From Phycisphaerales bacterium (GTDB lineage Bacteria; Planctomycetota; Phycisphaerae; Phycisphaerales; UBA1924), in NCBI GenBank assembly GCA_023382935.1, contig JAHDXL010000005.1:142649-206648 (forward strand): a stretch of DNA of 64,000 nt. The letters run 5' to 3'. A model generated the notes under the pieces. That model saw only the letters and a list, made by a program, of their open reading frames with translations. It searched no databases and had not been told where the DNA came from. Below are positions 41,282 through 50,465 of this stretch, piece after piece (the first letter of the stretch is position 1; every line of letters begins with the position of its first letter). A program made the position numbers and the translations under genes.

Positions 41282-42904
41282 TCAGCCCGCGTCCGTCCAC
41301 GACCTTCTTCCGTGCAGCGTGCCGCGGAAGCGGGCTTCGAGTTTGGTTTCCTCGATCTTGGACGGGTCGAGGCGCAGCGGGGCGATGAGGCTGAACATCG
41401 AGCCATGCCCTTCCTGGCTGACCAGTTGGATCTCGGCCTGGATCACCGAAGCCAGTTCGCGCGAGATCGCCAGCCCAAGCCCCGTGCCCGGCTGCGAGCC
41501 GTCGCGGTCGCGGTCGAGGCGGCTGAACTTCTCAAAGAGTTTCTTCTGGTCCTCTTTCGAGATGCCCGGCCCGTTGTCGATCACGCTGACCCGCACGCGG
41601 GCATCCTCGGCGTCGAGCCCGGACGGCGCCAGGCGTTCAGCCCGCAGGATGATCTTGCCCTTGTGCTCGGCGCCGCCCGTGAACTTCACCGCGTTGGAGA
41701 GCAGGTTGAAGACGATCTGGCTGAACTTCTTGACGTCGGTCTGGATGATCGGCACGTCGGCGCGCACGTCGAGCGTCACCTCGACGCCCTTGCGTTTGGC
41801 CAGCGGGTCGATCAGGGCCGCCAGACTCTCGCACGTCTGCCCGACGCTCATCGGCTCGACCTTGACATCGACGCGCCCCGCCTCGAGTTTGGCCATTTCG
41901 AGCAGGCTCTCGATCATCTCCAGCAGCGTGCGCCCGGCGTCAACAATGTTGCGCAGGTATCGCTCTCGCTTGACCAGGGCGCTCGGGATGCTCTGGTTGT
42001 CGGTGTTCAACTGCTCGCGCTCAGTCCGCGCGATCTCCAGCAGCAGTTCGGCGAAACCGAGGATCGAGTTCATCGGCGTGCGCAGTTCGTGGCTGACGTT
42101 GGCGACGAACTCGCCCTTGAGGTGGGCCGCGTGCGCCAGCGTGCGGTTGACCTCGGCCAGTTCGGTGAGCCTGCCGTCCAGAGCCGTGTTGATCGCGCGC
42201 AACTGGTCCTGCTTGGTCTGAAGATCACCGAGCATCAGGTTGAACGTCTCGGCCAGTTCGCTGAACTCGTCGCCGGTCTGGATGCTTGAACGCGTCGAGA
42301 GGTCACCGTCGCGCACGCGCTCGGCCGTCTGCCTGAGCGAACGCACCGGCGAGAGGATGATCCGGGTCAGGATGCCGTGGAACAGCAGCACCGCCACCCC
42401 GAGCACCACCATGCCAGCAGCCAGCAGGTAGAGCGCGTTGACGACCAACTGCACGGCTGCCCCGGGCGAGCGGCGTTCGAGGACGATCAGCCCGACGAGG
42501 TGGCCGGCATCGTCGCGCCGGGCCCGCGCGTATCGGTATCGCTTCGTTCCGCCCTCCCACGAACTGACCAGCCTTTCGTTACCAGGCCTCTCACGCGAGA
42601 ACGCGGTCAGCGAACGCCGGACGAAAGCATCGGTTTCTGCTAACGCTTCGGCCTCGGCGACCGAGAGTTCATCAAATGTCACGCCTGCGAGCAGCACGAC
42701 CTGACGATCGGTCGCGTCCAGGTCGCCCCACAGGTCAATCAGTTCGCGGCTGACTTCCAACTGCCCGGCGCGCACCAGTGCGTTCATGCGCAGCCACGGC
42801 ACCGTCAGCGCGATCAGGATCAGAATCGTGATCGCCCCGCCGAAAAGCAGCAAGCACTTGTTCGAGAGCGACAGGTTGCGCAGCCGCGCCAGGGGCATGG
42901 GCAA
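41282..42904 (-). CDS. Membrane-bound sensor histidine kinase (HAMP, HisKA, HATPase)
   Basis: 540 residues. A first membrane helix (CLLLFGGAITILILIALTV), a periplasmic domain of ~115 residues, a second helix (ALYLLAAGMVVLGVAVLLF), then HAMP and a coiled region. The H box is FVANVSHELRTPMNSI. The ATPase domain has N box LLSNAVKFT, G1 DNGPGI, F box EKFSRL and G2 GTGLGLA, all intact. Phosphorylates an unidentified regulator; no response regulator is adjacent, and the receiver at 35279 and FixJ-type regulator at 38368 are candidates. It begins 40 bases after the BatE-like gene, so it may share the Bat operon transcript. Confidence 0.9.
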   Translation of the reverse strand: MPMPLARLRNLSLSNKCLLLFGGAITILILIALTVPWLRMNALVRAGQLEVSRELIDLWGDLDATDRQVVLLAGVTFDELSVAEAEALAETDAFVRRSLTAFSRERPGNERLVSSWEGGTKRYRYARARRDDAGHLVGLIVLERRSPGAAVQLVVNALYLLAAGMVVLGVAVLLFHGILTRIILSPVRSLRQTAERVRDGDLSTRSSIQTGDEFSELAETFNLMLGDLQTKQDQLRAINTALDGRLTELAEVNRTLAHAAHLKGEFVANVSHELRTPMNSILGFAELLLEIARTEREQLNTDNQSIPSALVKRERYLRNIVDAGRTLLEMIESLLEMAKLEAGRVDVKVEPMSVGQTCESLAALIDPLAKRKGVEVTLDVRADVPIIQTDVKKFSQIVFNLLSNAVKFTGGAEHKGKIILRAERLAPSGLDAEDARVRVSVIDNGPGISKEDQKKLFEKFSRLDRDRDGSQPGTGLGLAISRELASVIQAEIQLVSQEGHGSMFSLIAPLRLDPSKIEETKLEARFRGTLHGRRSWTDAG

Positions 42905-42943
42905 GTGTACGGGGGGCGGCCGGTGGGCGATGGCTTTCGCGGG

Positions 42944-43753
42944 CTACTCGGCCGCGGGAGCGACGAGTTCGACCGAGGACGCGGGTAACCATGTGTGGAC
43001 GCCGGATCGCAGTTCTACCTGCACCCAGCGGCCGCGAGATTCGACCAGCCGTCCTTCCAGCCCTGGCAACAGGGCAGTTTCGAAGGTCGGCAGGTACACG
43101 TCAGCGCTGGGTCCGTTGTAGCCGACGGCTCGCTCCATCAGAACCGCGTCGCGGGCGTGGCGATCGTACCGGTCATGCGCAAAAAGGGCCAGGCCCGCCG
43201 CAGCCGCCACGATGCCAAGCGTTGTCAGGCTCGCCAGCGGCGGCGTGCGACCCCGCAGGCGTGCGACCAGCCATGCCAGCCAGAACGCCGTCCACGCCAA
43301 GGCAAACGTTGCCTGCATCGTCCACAACGGAATGTAACGAGGCCACAGGTTCACAACCTCGAGCCAGTGTCGTGTTCGCGAAATCGGCGCATCGAGGTTG
43401 ATCGAGGCCCGAGCGGCCGCGAGTCCCTCCGCAGCGCGCCGATTTGAGGGCTCCAACCGCAGGGCGCGACGAAAGGCGAGCACCGCCGGGCCGTGATTGC
43501 CCGCCAGCAGGTGCGCGTTACCGGCTGCGCGAAACAACTCGGCGCTGGGAGCCGGACTTTCCGCGCCGGCCTGGTCGAAGGCGGCCGCCGCCTGGGCAAA
43601 GAGCGATCGTGCACCAACCGGGTCGTCGGGTACGGCCGCCAGCGCCTCATCGTATCGTGCGCAGCCCTGGGCGATCAGGTCGCCGACATCCGCCCGGGCC
43701 GCGGCAGAGTGCAGTGCCGCGAACAGCAGAATGAGCAGGGCCAGGCGCCTCAT
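42944..43753 (-). CDS. BatE-like TPR and SH3-domain protein
   Basis: 269 residues. Signal peptide (LALLILLFAALHSAAARA), TPR-like helical repeats (~25-115, including AGNAHLLAGNHGPAVLAFRRALRLEP), two membrane segments near 150-205, and a bacterial SH3-like end (GRLVESRGRWVQVELRSGVHTWLPASSVELV). This is the domain order of BatE, the last member of Bat (Bacteroides aerotolerance) clusters. The ATG overlaps the batD-like stop (ATGA). Envelope protein, probably part of a membrane complex with BatA-D. Confidence 0.8.
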   Translation of the reverse strand: MRRLALLILLFAALHSAAARADVGDLIAQGCARYDEALAAVPDDPVGARSLFAQAAAAFDQAGAESPAPSAELFRAAGNAHLLAGNHGPAVLAFRRALRLEPSNRRAAEGLAAARASINLDAPISRTRHWLEVVNLWPRYIPLWTMQATFALAWTAFWLAWLVARLRGRTPPLASLTTLGIVAAAAGLALFAHDRYDRHARDAVLMERAVGYNGPSADVYLPTFETALLPGLEGRLVESRGRWVQVELRSGVHTWLPASSVELVAPAAE

Positions 43754-45492
43754 GCCCGGCCTCCTTCGGCAAAGTGCACTCTGCGAAGTGCCCCGAGCAG
43801 TTCGGTGGTGCTCACCGCCTCGGCCGGCGGCGTGCCGCCAAACCGTGCAAACTCTCTGGCTCTCAGACAGTTCTCAAGCGTGCGGGCGGCCTGTGGATCG
43901 TCGGTCGCACGCAAGCAGTCGGCCGCGGTGATCGACGCTGGGAGTTGGCAAAGCCGAGCGCTCAGCAACGTGCGGACCGCTTCTTCGTGCCGGCCTCGAC
44001 GGGCGAGCCTCGTGGCGGCGGCCTGCGCGCGATGAAAAGCCGCCTGGCGCGATGACCCGCGACGTCGCTGCAACGTCCACCCGACATGTCCGCCCAGCAG
44101 CAGCGGGGGCACCACCAGCACGATCGGAAGCACCCGGCGCAGCAGCGGCTCCGGACGCCCGGAGGCCAGCGTCGTCGGCGGCGCAATCGACCACAGCCCG
44201 GTGCTTGGCGTGCCCAGTTTCTCGCGAACGCTGGGCGCGAGAATCGAAGACGTCACGGCATCGGCCAGCGTGACGTTGCTCGCCGCGTGCACCGTGATGG
44301 GAACTGGCTCTGACATGGCCACGCGATACACGCCCGCGTCCGCGTCGAAGTAGGGCAGTCGCACCGGCGGAATCTCGCGGACATCGGGCGACAGCGCTCG
44401 AATGGTGGTCTGGAAGCGGGCCTCTTCACGCCCTGTCAGGTCTCGCTCCCACCCGCTCGGATCGAGTTTGAATCGCTCCGCGAACGCCGGGTCCGCGGCC
44501 AGTCTCGGGCCTGCCTGCACGCTGAGCGGATCCGTGCCGGTGACGGCGATGCGCAGCCCGATCGGGTCGCCCACGCTCACCTCCGTGGGTCCTGCAGTCG
44601 CCGAGATCCGGTAATTGCCGATCAACCCCGTGAAGTCCGCCGGGCGCCCCTGTGTCGGCAGGGGCAAGGCCTCGAAACTCACCGGCTCGGCACGCGAGAT
44701 GCCGCGACGCGAGTTGAATCCCTGTGCCGTGTCAAAGACGATGGCCAACGAGCCGAAGTCATAGGTACCGGTGGCGGTGGGGCGGACCTGCATCTCAAAA
44801 GTCACGGCCGCGACGCTGCGGCCTGCGCGGGTGACCTGCCGCACTTGGCCGTACACCTGCTGTCCGAAGATCACAGCGCGGGGGTACTGCGATGGGTCGC
44901 GTGCGGCTGCGGGAGGGTTGATGCCCTGTGCCTCCAGACCCCCCGGCAGACTCGACGCCACTGAGAACGAACGCACGTTGTCCGCCGCGTACCAGGTGAC
45001 GCGCAGCGTCACGGGTTCGCCGACGTAGGCTCGCGGCTTGCTCAGCCTTGCTTCGAGTTCGAAGCCCTCTATCTCATCCGGTTCGATCACCTCGATCTCG
45101 ACTGCGTTGGTCCAAACCGACTTCCCGTTCACGAGCACGCGAGCCGGCGGAATCGTGACGTGACCCACCGCGTCGGCCGACAGCGTGTAGCCGAACGACT
45201 GGGTGGTGACGTTTGCGATGCGGGTGGTTCCGTCGGGATGGCGCACGCGCGCCGGCCCGGATCGCGTCGAATTGGAACTCAGTCCGAGCGATCGCACCGA
45301 GGCGGGCAGGTCGAGCGTCGGTTCGCCGATGTCATACTGCCCAATCACCTGCACGTTTACGGTGTATGTGAACGTCGAGCCGAGATAGGCCTGCGCCGGC
45401 GAGACCGTGGCCTCGATCTCGATCCCGTCCTGACCTCGTGCCCACGGCACCAGCGTCAGAACTGCCATCAAGATGATTAGCAACTGTCGCAT
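43750..45492 (-). CDS. BatD-like membrane protein
   Basis: 580 residues from the ATG at 45492, with GAAGGA upstream. Signal peptide (LLIILMAVLTLVPWARG), then repeated beta-sandwich domains of BatD type: VSPAQAYLGSTFTYTVNV, RLSKPRAYVGEPVTLRVTWY, TEVSVGDPIGLRIAVTG. A membrane helix (VLPIVLVVPPLLLGGHVGW) comes near residue 475, followed by a cytoplasmic helical tail. BatD is a periplasmic scaffold anchored in the inner membrane, working with the vWA proteins BatA and BatB. Confidence 0.83.
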   Translation of the reverse strand: MRQLLIILMAVLTLVPWARGQDGIEIEATVSPAQAYLGSTFTYTVNVQVIGQYDIGEPTLDLPASVRSLGLSSNSTRSGPARVRHPDGTTRIANVTTQSFGYTLSADAVGHVTIPPARVLVNGKSVWTNAVEIEVIEPDEIEGFELEARLSKPRAYVGEPVTLRVTWYAADNVRSFSVASSLPGGLEAQGINPPAAARDPSQYPRAVIFGQQVYGQVRQVTRAGRSVAAVTFEMQVRPTATGTYDFGSLAIVFDTAQGFNSRRGISRAEPVSFEALPLPTQGRPADFTGLIGNYRISATAGPTEVSVGDPIGLRIAVTGTDPLSVQAGPRLAADPAFAERFKLDPSGWERDLTGREEARFQTTIRALSPDVREIPPVRLPYFDADAGVYRVAMSEPVPITVHAASNVTLADAVTSSILAPSVREKLGTPSTGLWSIAPPTTLASGRPEPLLRRVLPIVLVVPPLLLGGHVGWTLQRRRGSSRQAAFHRAQAAATRLARRGRHEEAVRTLLSARLCQLPASITAADCLRATDDPQAARTLENCLRAREFARFGGTPPAEAVSTTELLGALRRVHFAEGGRA

Positions 45493-45494
45493 GG

Positions 45495-46583
45495 CTACCA
45501 ATCCTTCTTCACCGGAACCGGGACCGAATACAGGCGTCGGTTCGCCGCCCGCTGTTCACGCTGGGCCTTCTCCACCTGCAGAATCCGCTCGGCCAGTTGC
45601 TCTTCCGGGCTCTTCCGGTCGTCCTGATCCTGCGGCGTGGCTTCCTGCGGTTGCTCGCCCTTCTGCCCCGCCTGCTGGTCATCGGATTTCTGACCCTGCT
45701 GCTGCTGCCGGGCGGCCTCGCGGAGTTGCTGCGCCGCCTCACGCAACTTGTCTGCAGCCTCCTGCATGTCTTCCGAAGCCCGGTCCGGCCGACGGTCAGC
45801 CAGGTCCTGCATCGCCTCCCTCTGCTCCTGCATGGCCTCCTGCATCTGCCGAGCCGCCTGCCCGGCCGCCGGATCGGGGCCCAGTTCCTCGGCCAATTGC
45901 TGCATCTGCTCACGTGTCTGATCGTTGATGGCCTGTTGCTCTTGCACACGCTCCTCGGCCTGGCTGGGGGGTGAGTTGCGGCTCTGATCGGCCTGCGCCT
46001 GCTGCTGATTGGCCAACTGCTCGATCTTTTCTGCCTGCTCCTGCATCTTCCGGGCCTGCTCGCCCGCCTGCTGCTGTTGCTGCTGCGCCTGCTTCATCTG
46101 CTCTTCGAGGTCGCGAATCATGCGCCGCACTAGTTCGGTGTTGCGTGCTGCCTCTGCGTCGGTTGGATCGACCTCGAGCACCGAGCGAAATGCCGCGGCG
46201 GATCGTCGCAACTGCTCGAGCGTCTTCCTGGAATCCGGTGCCGCGGCCGCGGGAGCCGCGTTCCCCGCCATCGGATTGGCCTGTGGCGCGGCCGCCGGCG
46301 ACTGGGCCTGCTTGAGCAATGCGTGTCCCAGGTTGAACCGGGCCCTGGCCGCCAACGCCCCCGGCGCATCGGCTGCCTGGCGAAATGCGGCCGCCGCCTG
46401 CTCAAAATCACCCGCGGCCAGCAGCGCGCAGCCGCGGTTGTACGAATGCTCGGGCGAGGCGGGCAGTTCGGCATACACGGCCGCGGCCTCGGGATAGCGC
46501 CCCTCGCCGTACAGTCGCCTCGCCGCCTGCTCGGCGTTCTCCGTCTGCGCCAGCATCGCGATGACCAGCATCGCCTCGATCAT
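45495..46583 (-). CDS. BatC-like TPR protein with long Gln-rich coiled coil
   Basis: 362 residues from the ATG at 46583, which overlaps the BatB-like stop (ATGA). An N-terminal hydrophobic start (MLVIAMLAQT) is followed by TPR units (EQAARRLYGEGRYPEAAAVY, HSYNRGCALLAAGDFEQAAAAFRQA). Residues ~140-345 are an unusually Gln/Glu/Ala-rich coiled coil with QQQQQQQAGEQARKMQEQAE-type heptads. Such TPR proteins form the BatC component. The length of the Gln-rich coil is greater than the short forms of BatC. Confidence 0.8.
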   Translation of the reverse strand: MIEAMLVIAMLAQTENAEQAARRLYGEGRYPEAAAVYAELPASPEHSYNRGCALLAAGDFEQAAAAFRQAADAPGALAARARFNLGHALLKQAQSPAAAPQANPMAGNAAPAAAAPDSRKTLEQLRRSAAAFRSVLEVDPTDAEAARNTELVRRMIRDLEEQMKQAQQQQQQAGEQARKMQEQAEKIEQLANQQQAQADQSRNSPPSQAEERVQEQQAINDQTREQMQQLAEELGPDPAAGQAARQMQEAMQEQREAMQDLADRRPDRASEDMQEAADKLREAAQQLREAARQQQQGQKSDDQQAGQKGEQPQEATPQDQDDRKSPEEQLAERILQVEKAQREQRAANRRLYSVPVPVKKDW

Positions 46584-47608
46584 GCGCTCCACCTCCGCTG
46601 GTCTTCCAGCACTGGCTCGACGAACAGGCACGCAAGCCCGATCGCAAGGAAGATCCAGAACATCTGTTGATATTCCGTCACCGACGAGGTCTCCAGTGTT
46701 GTCTGCTCGGCCGAGCGAATCAGGTCGCGATACACCTCATCTAGCGCGATATTGCCCGTGCCGACATTGAGGAAGACCCCGCCGGGCGTCGCTTTGGCCA
46801 CATCGGCAAGCGTCTTGGAATCCAGCATGCTGCGTACCGGTTCGCCCTCATAGGTCAGAAACTGTCCGGGCCGATCAGGGTCGGGCACCAGCGAGCCCTG
46901 CGTGTCCGAGCCCAGCCCGATCGCGATGATGCGCACGCCCGCAGCGGCCGCGGTCTCGGCGGCGGCGACCGGCAGACTTCCCTGGTCTTCACCGTCGGTG
47001 ATCAGCACCAGGTCGCGGAAACCTCCGGCCTCGGGTTTGCCCCGCGGCGAAAGTTCAAAGACATGGGTCACGGCCTTGCGAATGGCGTCGCCGATCATCG
47101 TGCCGCCGCGTGGCGCCGTCGCCGGTGTCAGTTCCTCCAGCGCCAGTTCAAAGAAGCCGATGTCGCGCGTGAGCGGGCACTTGACCACCGAAGCGCCGGC
47201 AAAGGCAACCAGCCCCACGCTGTCACCCTCGAGCACCGACGTCAGGTCGCGGATCCACAACTTGGCCCGCTCAAGTCGGTTTGGGGCCAAATCGGTGGCC
47301 AGCATCGATCGCGACACGTCCACCACGAACACCACCTCGCGTCCACGACGAGTCACCGGAATCTCGCGCTTGTTCCACTGCGGCTGCGTGAGCGCGATGA
47401 CCAGTCCTGCCATGCCTAGGGCCAGCAGCGCGATCTTCACACCCGATGCCAGAATTCGCGGCGGCGGCATGATCGCATCACGCATGGCATCGTCGGCGAA
47501 CCGGAGACGGGCACGGCGCTGCGCGCCAAGCGCATGCACGCTGGCAAGCACCGCCGCAGGCGCCAGCCACATCGCGTGAATCCACTCAGGCGCTCCCAGG
47601 TGGATCAT
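46580..47608 (-). CDS. BatB-like von Willebrand factor A membrane protein
   Basis: 342 residues. An N-terminal membrane segment, a basic linker, a second helix (ALLALGMAGLVIALTQP), then a vWA domain with MIDAS motif FVVDVSRSMLATD (DxSxS), and a C-terminal helix (FWIFLAIGLACLFVEPV). vWA domains bind a metal and partner proteins; with BatA this forms the pair typical of Bat clusters. The ATG overlaps the BatA-like stop (ATGA), and its own stop overlaps the BatC-like start. Confidence 0.9.
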   Translation of the reverse strand: MIHLGAPEWIHAMWLAPAAVLASVHALGAQRRARLRFADDAMRDAIMPPPRILASGVKIALLALGMAGLVIALTQPQWNKREIPVTRRGREVVFVVDVSRSMLATDLAPNRLERAKLWIRDLTSVLEGDSVGLVAFAGASVVKCPLTRDIGFFELALEELTPATAPRGGTMIGDAIRKAVTHVFELSPRGKPEAGGFRDLVLITDGEDQGSLPVAAAETAAAAGVRIIAIGLGSDTQGSLVPDPDRPGQFLTYEGEPVRSMLDSKTLADVAKATPGGVFLNVGTGNIALDEVYRDLIRSAEQTTLETSSVTEYQQMFWIFLAIGLACLFVEPVLEDQRRWSA

Positions 47609-48657
47609 GCCGGCCTCCGGAGCACGAGCGTGCGCAGCATCACCTCGAGCGATAGCGCGATCAGGGCGCCCATCAGCAGCGGGCGATACAACTCGCGGTA
47701 GTTCGTGAACTCCTCGGTCTCGACGCGGGTCTTCTCCAGTTCGCCGATGCGCTGGTACACCTGCCGCAGGCTGTCCGCATCAGAAGCCGAGAAATACTGT
47801 CCATCCGTCATTCGCGTCATTTCTTCCAGCAGGCGTGTGTCCACCTGCGGCGCCGCCAGGTCGAAGATCGACCGCTGCTCGCGCGGCTTGTCGCCGATGC
47901 CGATGGCGTAAATGCGAATTCCCCACTGCGCCGCAAGCCGCGCCGCCTCGACCGGGGAGACGTTCTGGTTCTCAATCCCGTCGGTCAGCAGAACGATGAC
48001 CTTGCTGGCGATCTTGAAATCCGGCTCGGTCCGGCTTGTGCGGTTGATGGAACGTTGCAACTCTGCCTCGGCATTCTTGAGCCGCGCCGCCGCCAGCGCC
48101 ACCGCCGTCCCGATGCCTGTGCCGTCCTCCGCAGAGCCGCGCGGCACGGTTTTCAACTCGCCCAGCAAGTCCACCAGCGCCCTGTGCGAGCGCACCAGCG
48201 GGCAGATCGTGTCAGCGTAGCGGGCGAACGCGATCAGCCCGATCATGTCGCCCTCGCGGCTGGAGCCCGGCTCGGAAGAATCGCCCTCGATGAACTCGCG
48301 CACGACCTGTTTCACAACTTCGATGCGAGACGACTGCCCGCTCGCGAAACTCATCTGTGCTTCCATGCTGCTCGAGCGATCGACCAGCAGTTGAATCGCT
48401 ACGCCCTCCGTGCTGCTGCGGACGTGGCCGAGCAGTTTCTGAGGCCGGGCCAGCGCGAAGGTGCATAGCACCAGACAGATGGCCCGAAGCATCGGCGGCA
48501 GCCAGATCAGCCGGGTGCGCCACGAGCGACCGACCTCCGCGAGCAGGTCGTGCCGCGTGTGCATTGCCCCCCCATGCTGCGCCCGTCTCGGTCGCCACAA
48601 TGCTAGCGGCACGAGCAGCAGCAGAACCATCACCCATGGCCAAGCGAAGCGGTCCAT
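47605..48657 (-). CDS. BatA-like von Willebrand factor A membrane protein
   Basis: 350 residues. N-terminal helix (WVMVLLLLVPLALW), a second helix, then vWA with MIDAS LLVDRSSSMEAQM and later VIVLLTDGIENQNVSP, and a final membrane segment near the C-terminus (LLMGALIALSLEVMLR). Partner of BatB. The start shares one base with the stop of the upstream lipoprotein-like gene. Confidence 0.9.
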   Translation of the reverse strand: MDRFAWPWVMVLLLLVPLALWRPRRAQHGGAMHTRHDLLAEVGRSWRTRLIWLPPMLRAICLVLCTFALARPQKLLGHVRSSTEGVAIQLLVDRSSSMEAQMSFASGQSSRIEVVKQVVREFIEGDSSEPGSSREGDMIGLIAFARYADTICPLVRSHRALVDLLGELKTVPRGSAEDGTGIGTAVALAAARLKNAEAELQRSINRTSRTEPDFKIASKVIVLLTDGIENQNVSPVEAARLAAQWGIRIYAIGIGDKPREQRSIFDLAAPQVDTRLLEEMTRMTDGQYFSASDADSLRQVYQRIGELEKTRVETEEFTNYRELYRPLLMGALIALSLEVMLRTLVLRRPA

Positions 48658-49568
48658 CAGGCGTGGCCCTCCTCCGCCTGGAACTCGAGCGAGGCCAATT
48701 CGCCCGCGACGGCCTCCGCATCTGCGAAGGAGGGCTCATCCGGACCGTACCAGAGGCGATCAAGGTGAGCCAGCAGTTGCTCCACGCGAGCAGCCTGTTC
48801 GCCGCTCAGCCTTGCACGCGCCGAGGCCAGCATCTCCGCGCCGGTGGCCGAAGCCGGCATGGCCCCGATGCGAGAGGCCAGAAGTTCACGCAACCGCCGT
48901 CGTACGCTTTCAATCTGCCCACGTGCCCCGATCGGTTGATCCACCGCCGTCTGAGTCTTGGCCGCTGCTTTCCGACGCGAGCGAAGCCTCCACCACAAGC
49001 CCCCGCCAGCCAGCATCGCGCCCGCGATCACGCCTCCGACCAGCAGCGGCAATGCTGATTTGTTCCGATTGGCTGCGACCTGCACCGGCGGCCGGGCAGC
49101 GGCCAGTTCGTGCCCCGCCTCCGCAAGTACCGATGTCACCGTGACCGCCTGCGACGGCGTTGAGAGTTCAGCCGTCACAGTCCCCTTGCGCAACTCGATC
49201 CTGGCCGGAGGAACTTCATACGTTCCATCGAGGAACGGCTCAAGCCTGAAAAGCCACATTTGCTGCGCGCGCCCGTCGGCCCGAATCAGCACCCGCGACG
49301 ATTCGCTCGCCACCAGCGTCCAGCCGGCCTGCTCCGGCTGAAAGCCCAGTTCACTCACGGTGACACCGCTGGCGTGCTCCAGCCCGACAGCCACTTCCAG
49401 CCGTTCTACGGTGCTCAACTCCGTCCTCGAGAGCGACAGCGTGAGCGTGCCCAGTTCGGATGTCGCGCGTGCTGTGGCTGCGGGCTCGGGCGCCTGTGTC
49501 GGCGGCGCGGCAGGCTCGCAGCCCGACAGCAGGCTTGCCAGCAGGATCATCGCGAGTGCACGCTTCAT
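48657..49568 (-). CDS. Bat-cluster lipoprotein-like membrane protein
   Basis: 303 residues. A lipoprotein signal (ILLASLLSGC, lipobox LSGC at residues 14-17) is followed by a beta-sandwich-like domain (TLSLSRTELSTVERLEVAVG, DGTYEVPPARIELRKGTV), a membrane helix (LLVGGVIAGAMLAGGGLWW, ~residues 175-193) and a cytoplasmic helical domain of ~100 residues. This order resembles half of BatD or the DUF4381-type proteins found between DUF58 and BatA genes. No catalytic motif. ATGA overlap with the DUF58 gene upstream. Confidence 0.65.
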   Translation of the reverse strand: MKRALAMILLASLLSGCEPAAPPTQAPEPAATARATSELGTLTLSLSRTELSTVERLEVAVGLEHASGVTVSELGFQPEQAGWTLVASESSRVLIRADGRAQQMWLFRLEPFLDGTYEVPPARIELRKGTVTAELSTPSQAVTVTSVLAEAGHELAAARPPVQVAANRNKSALPLLVGGVIAGAMLAGGGLWWRLRSRRKAAAKTQTAVDQPIGARGQIESVRRRLRELLASRIGAMPASATGAEMLASARARLSGEQAARVEQLLAHLDRLWYGPDEPSFADAEAVAGELASLEFQAEEGHA

Positions 49569-50455
49569 CGCCGACGCTCCCGGGCTCGGAAGTAGCGCAG
49601 CAAGTCCGGGCCGAATGACCGGGCCGTGGATACGTCGATCAGGTCCGAGCGGGCGCCGCGGAAGATCAGGTCGATCGCCTGTCGGCGCTGCTCAGCCGCC
49701 TGCGCGAAGCGCCGGCGTGTGGAGCGCGACGCGGTGTCCACGAGCACTGCTCGGCGCGTCTCCGGATCGACCAGTTTCACCAGTCCGATGGGCGGCAACT
49801 CCAGTTCTCTCGGGTCGCTGATCCGCACACCGACGACCTCGTGCCTGTGTGAGACCATGCGCAAGGCCTTGAGCACGCCCGGCCCCCGGCTCGGGTCAAT
49901 CAGAAAATCCGACAGCAGGAAGACAATCGCGTGCTGCCGTACCACCGTCCGGACAAGTTCGAGCGCTTCGGTCAGCCCCTCGCCTCCCCCCTTCGGCGAG
50001 GTGTCCAGGCACTCGCGAATCACGCGCAGCAGGTGCGTTCTGCCCTTCCGCGGGGGAAGAAACAACTTGACCGTGTCGGCGAAGGTGATCAGCCCGACCC
50101 GGTCGCTGTTGCGGCTGGCCACCATCGCCAAGACCGACGCCACCTCGGCCGCAACCCGCGCCTTGCTCCTGCCGATGGTGCCAAAGGCGTGCGACGCGCT
50201 GGTGTCCAGGCACAGCAGCACCGTGAGTCGGCGTTCTTCAATGAATCGCTTGATGAACGGTCGCCCCGCCCGCGCCGTCACGTTCCAGTCAATCGAGCGC
50301 ACGTCGTCGCCCGGCTCATACTCGCGTACCTCGGCGAACTCGATGCCCTGGCCCTTGAAGGCGGCGTGATATTCCCCGGCAAACAAGTCATCGACCCGGC
50401 GTCGGGCATAGATCTCCAGGCGCTTGACCTCGCGAATCAGGTCGTCGGGAAGCAC
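49565..50455 (-). CDS. DUF58 domain protein
   Basis: 296 residues from a GTG at 50455, with GAGGAT upstream, 11 bases past the MoxR stop; no in-frame ATG fits. The DUF58 hallmark FAEVREYEPGDDVRSIDWN is at residues ~40-58, followed by a vWA-like domain (LLCLDTSASHAFG, VGLITFADTVKLFLPP). DUF58 proteins pair with MoxR ATPases in this arrangement and are thought to help assemble or modify envelope or metal-dependent targets. Exact role unknown. Confidence 0.88.
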   Translation of the reverse strand: MLPDDLIREVKRLEIYARRRVDDLFAGEYHAAFKGQGIEFAEVREYEPGDDVRSIDWNVTARAGRPFIKRFIEERRLTVLLCLDTSASHAFGTIGRSKARVAAEVASVLAMVASRNSDRVGLITFADTVKLFLPPRKGRTHLLRVIRECLDTSPKGGGEGLTEALELVRTVVRQHAIVFLLSDFLIDPSRGPGVLKALRMVSHRHEVVGVRISDPRELELPPIGLVKLVDPETRRAVLVDTASRSTRRRFAQAAEQRRQAIDLIFRGARSDLIDVSTARSFGPDLLRYFRARERRR

Positions 50456-50465
50456 GGGTTCATCC

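Noticed and set aside
41207-42289. 360-residue plus-strand open frame opposite the histidine kinase
   Set aside because: The minus-strand kinase has every expected motif (H, N, G1, F, G2). The plus-strand translation is L/D/R-rich and unrelated to any family.
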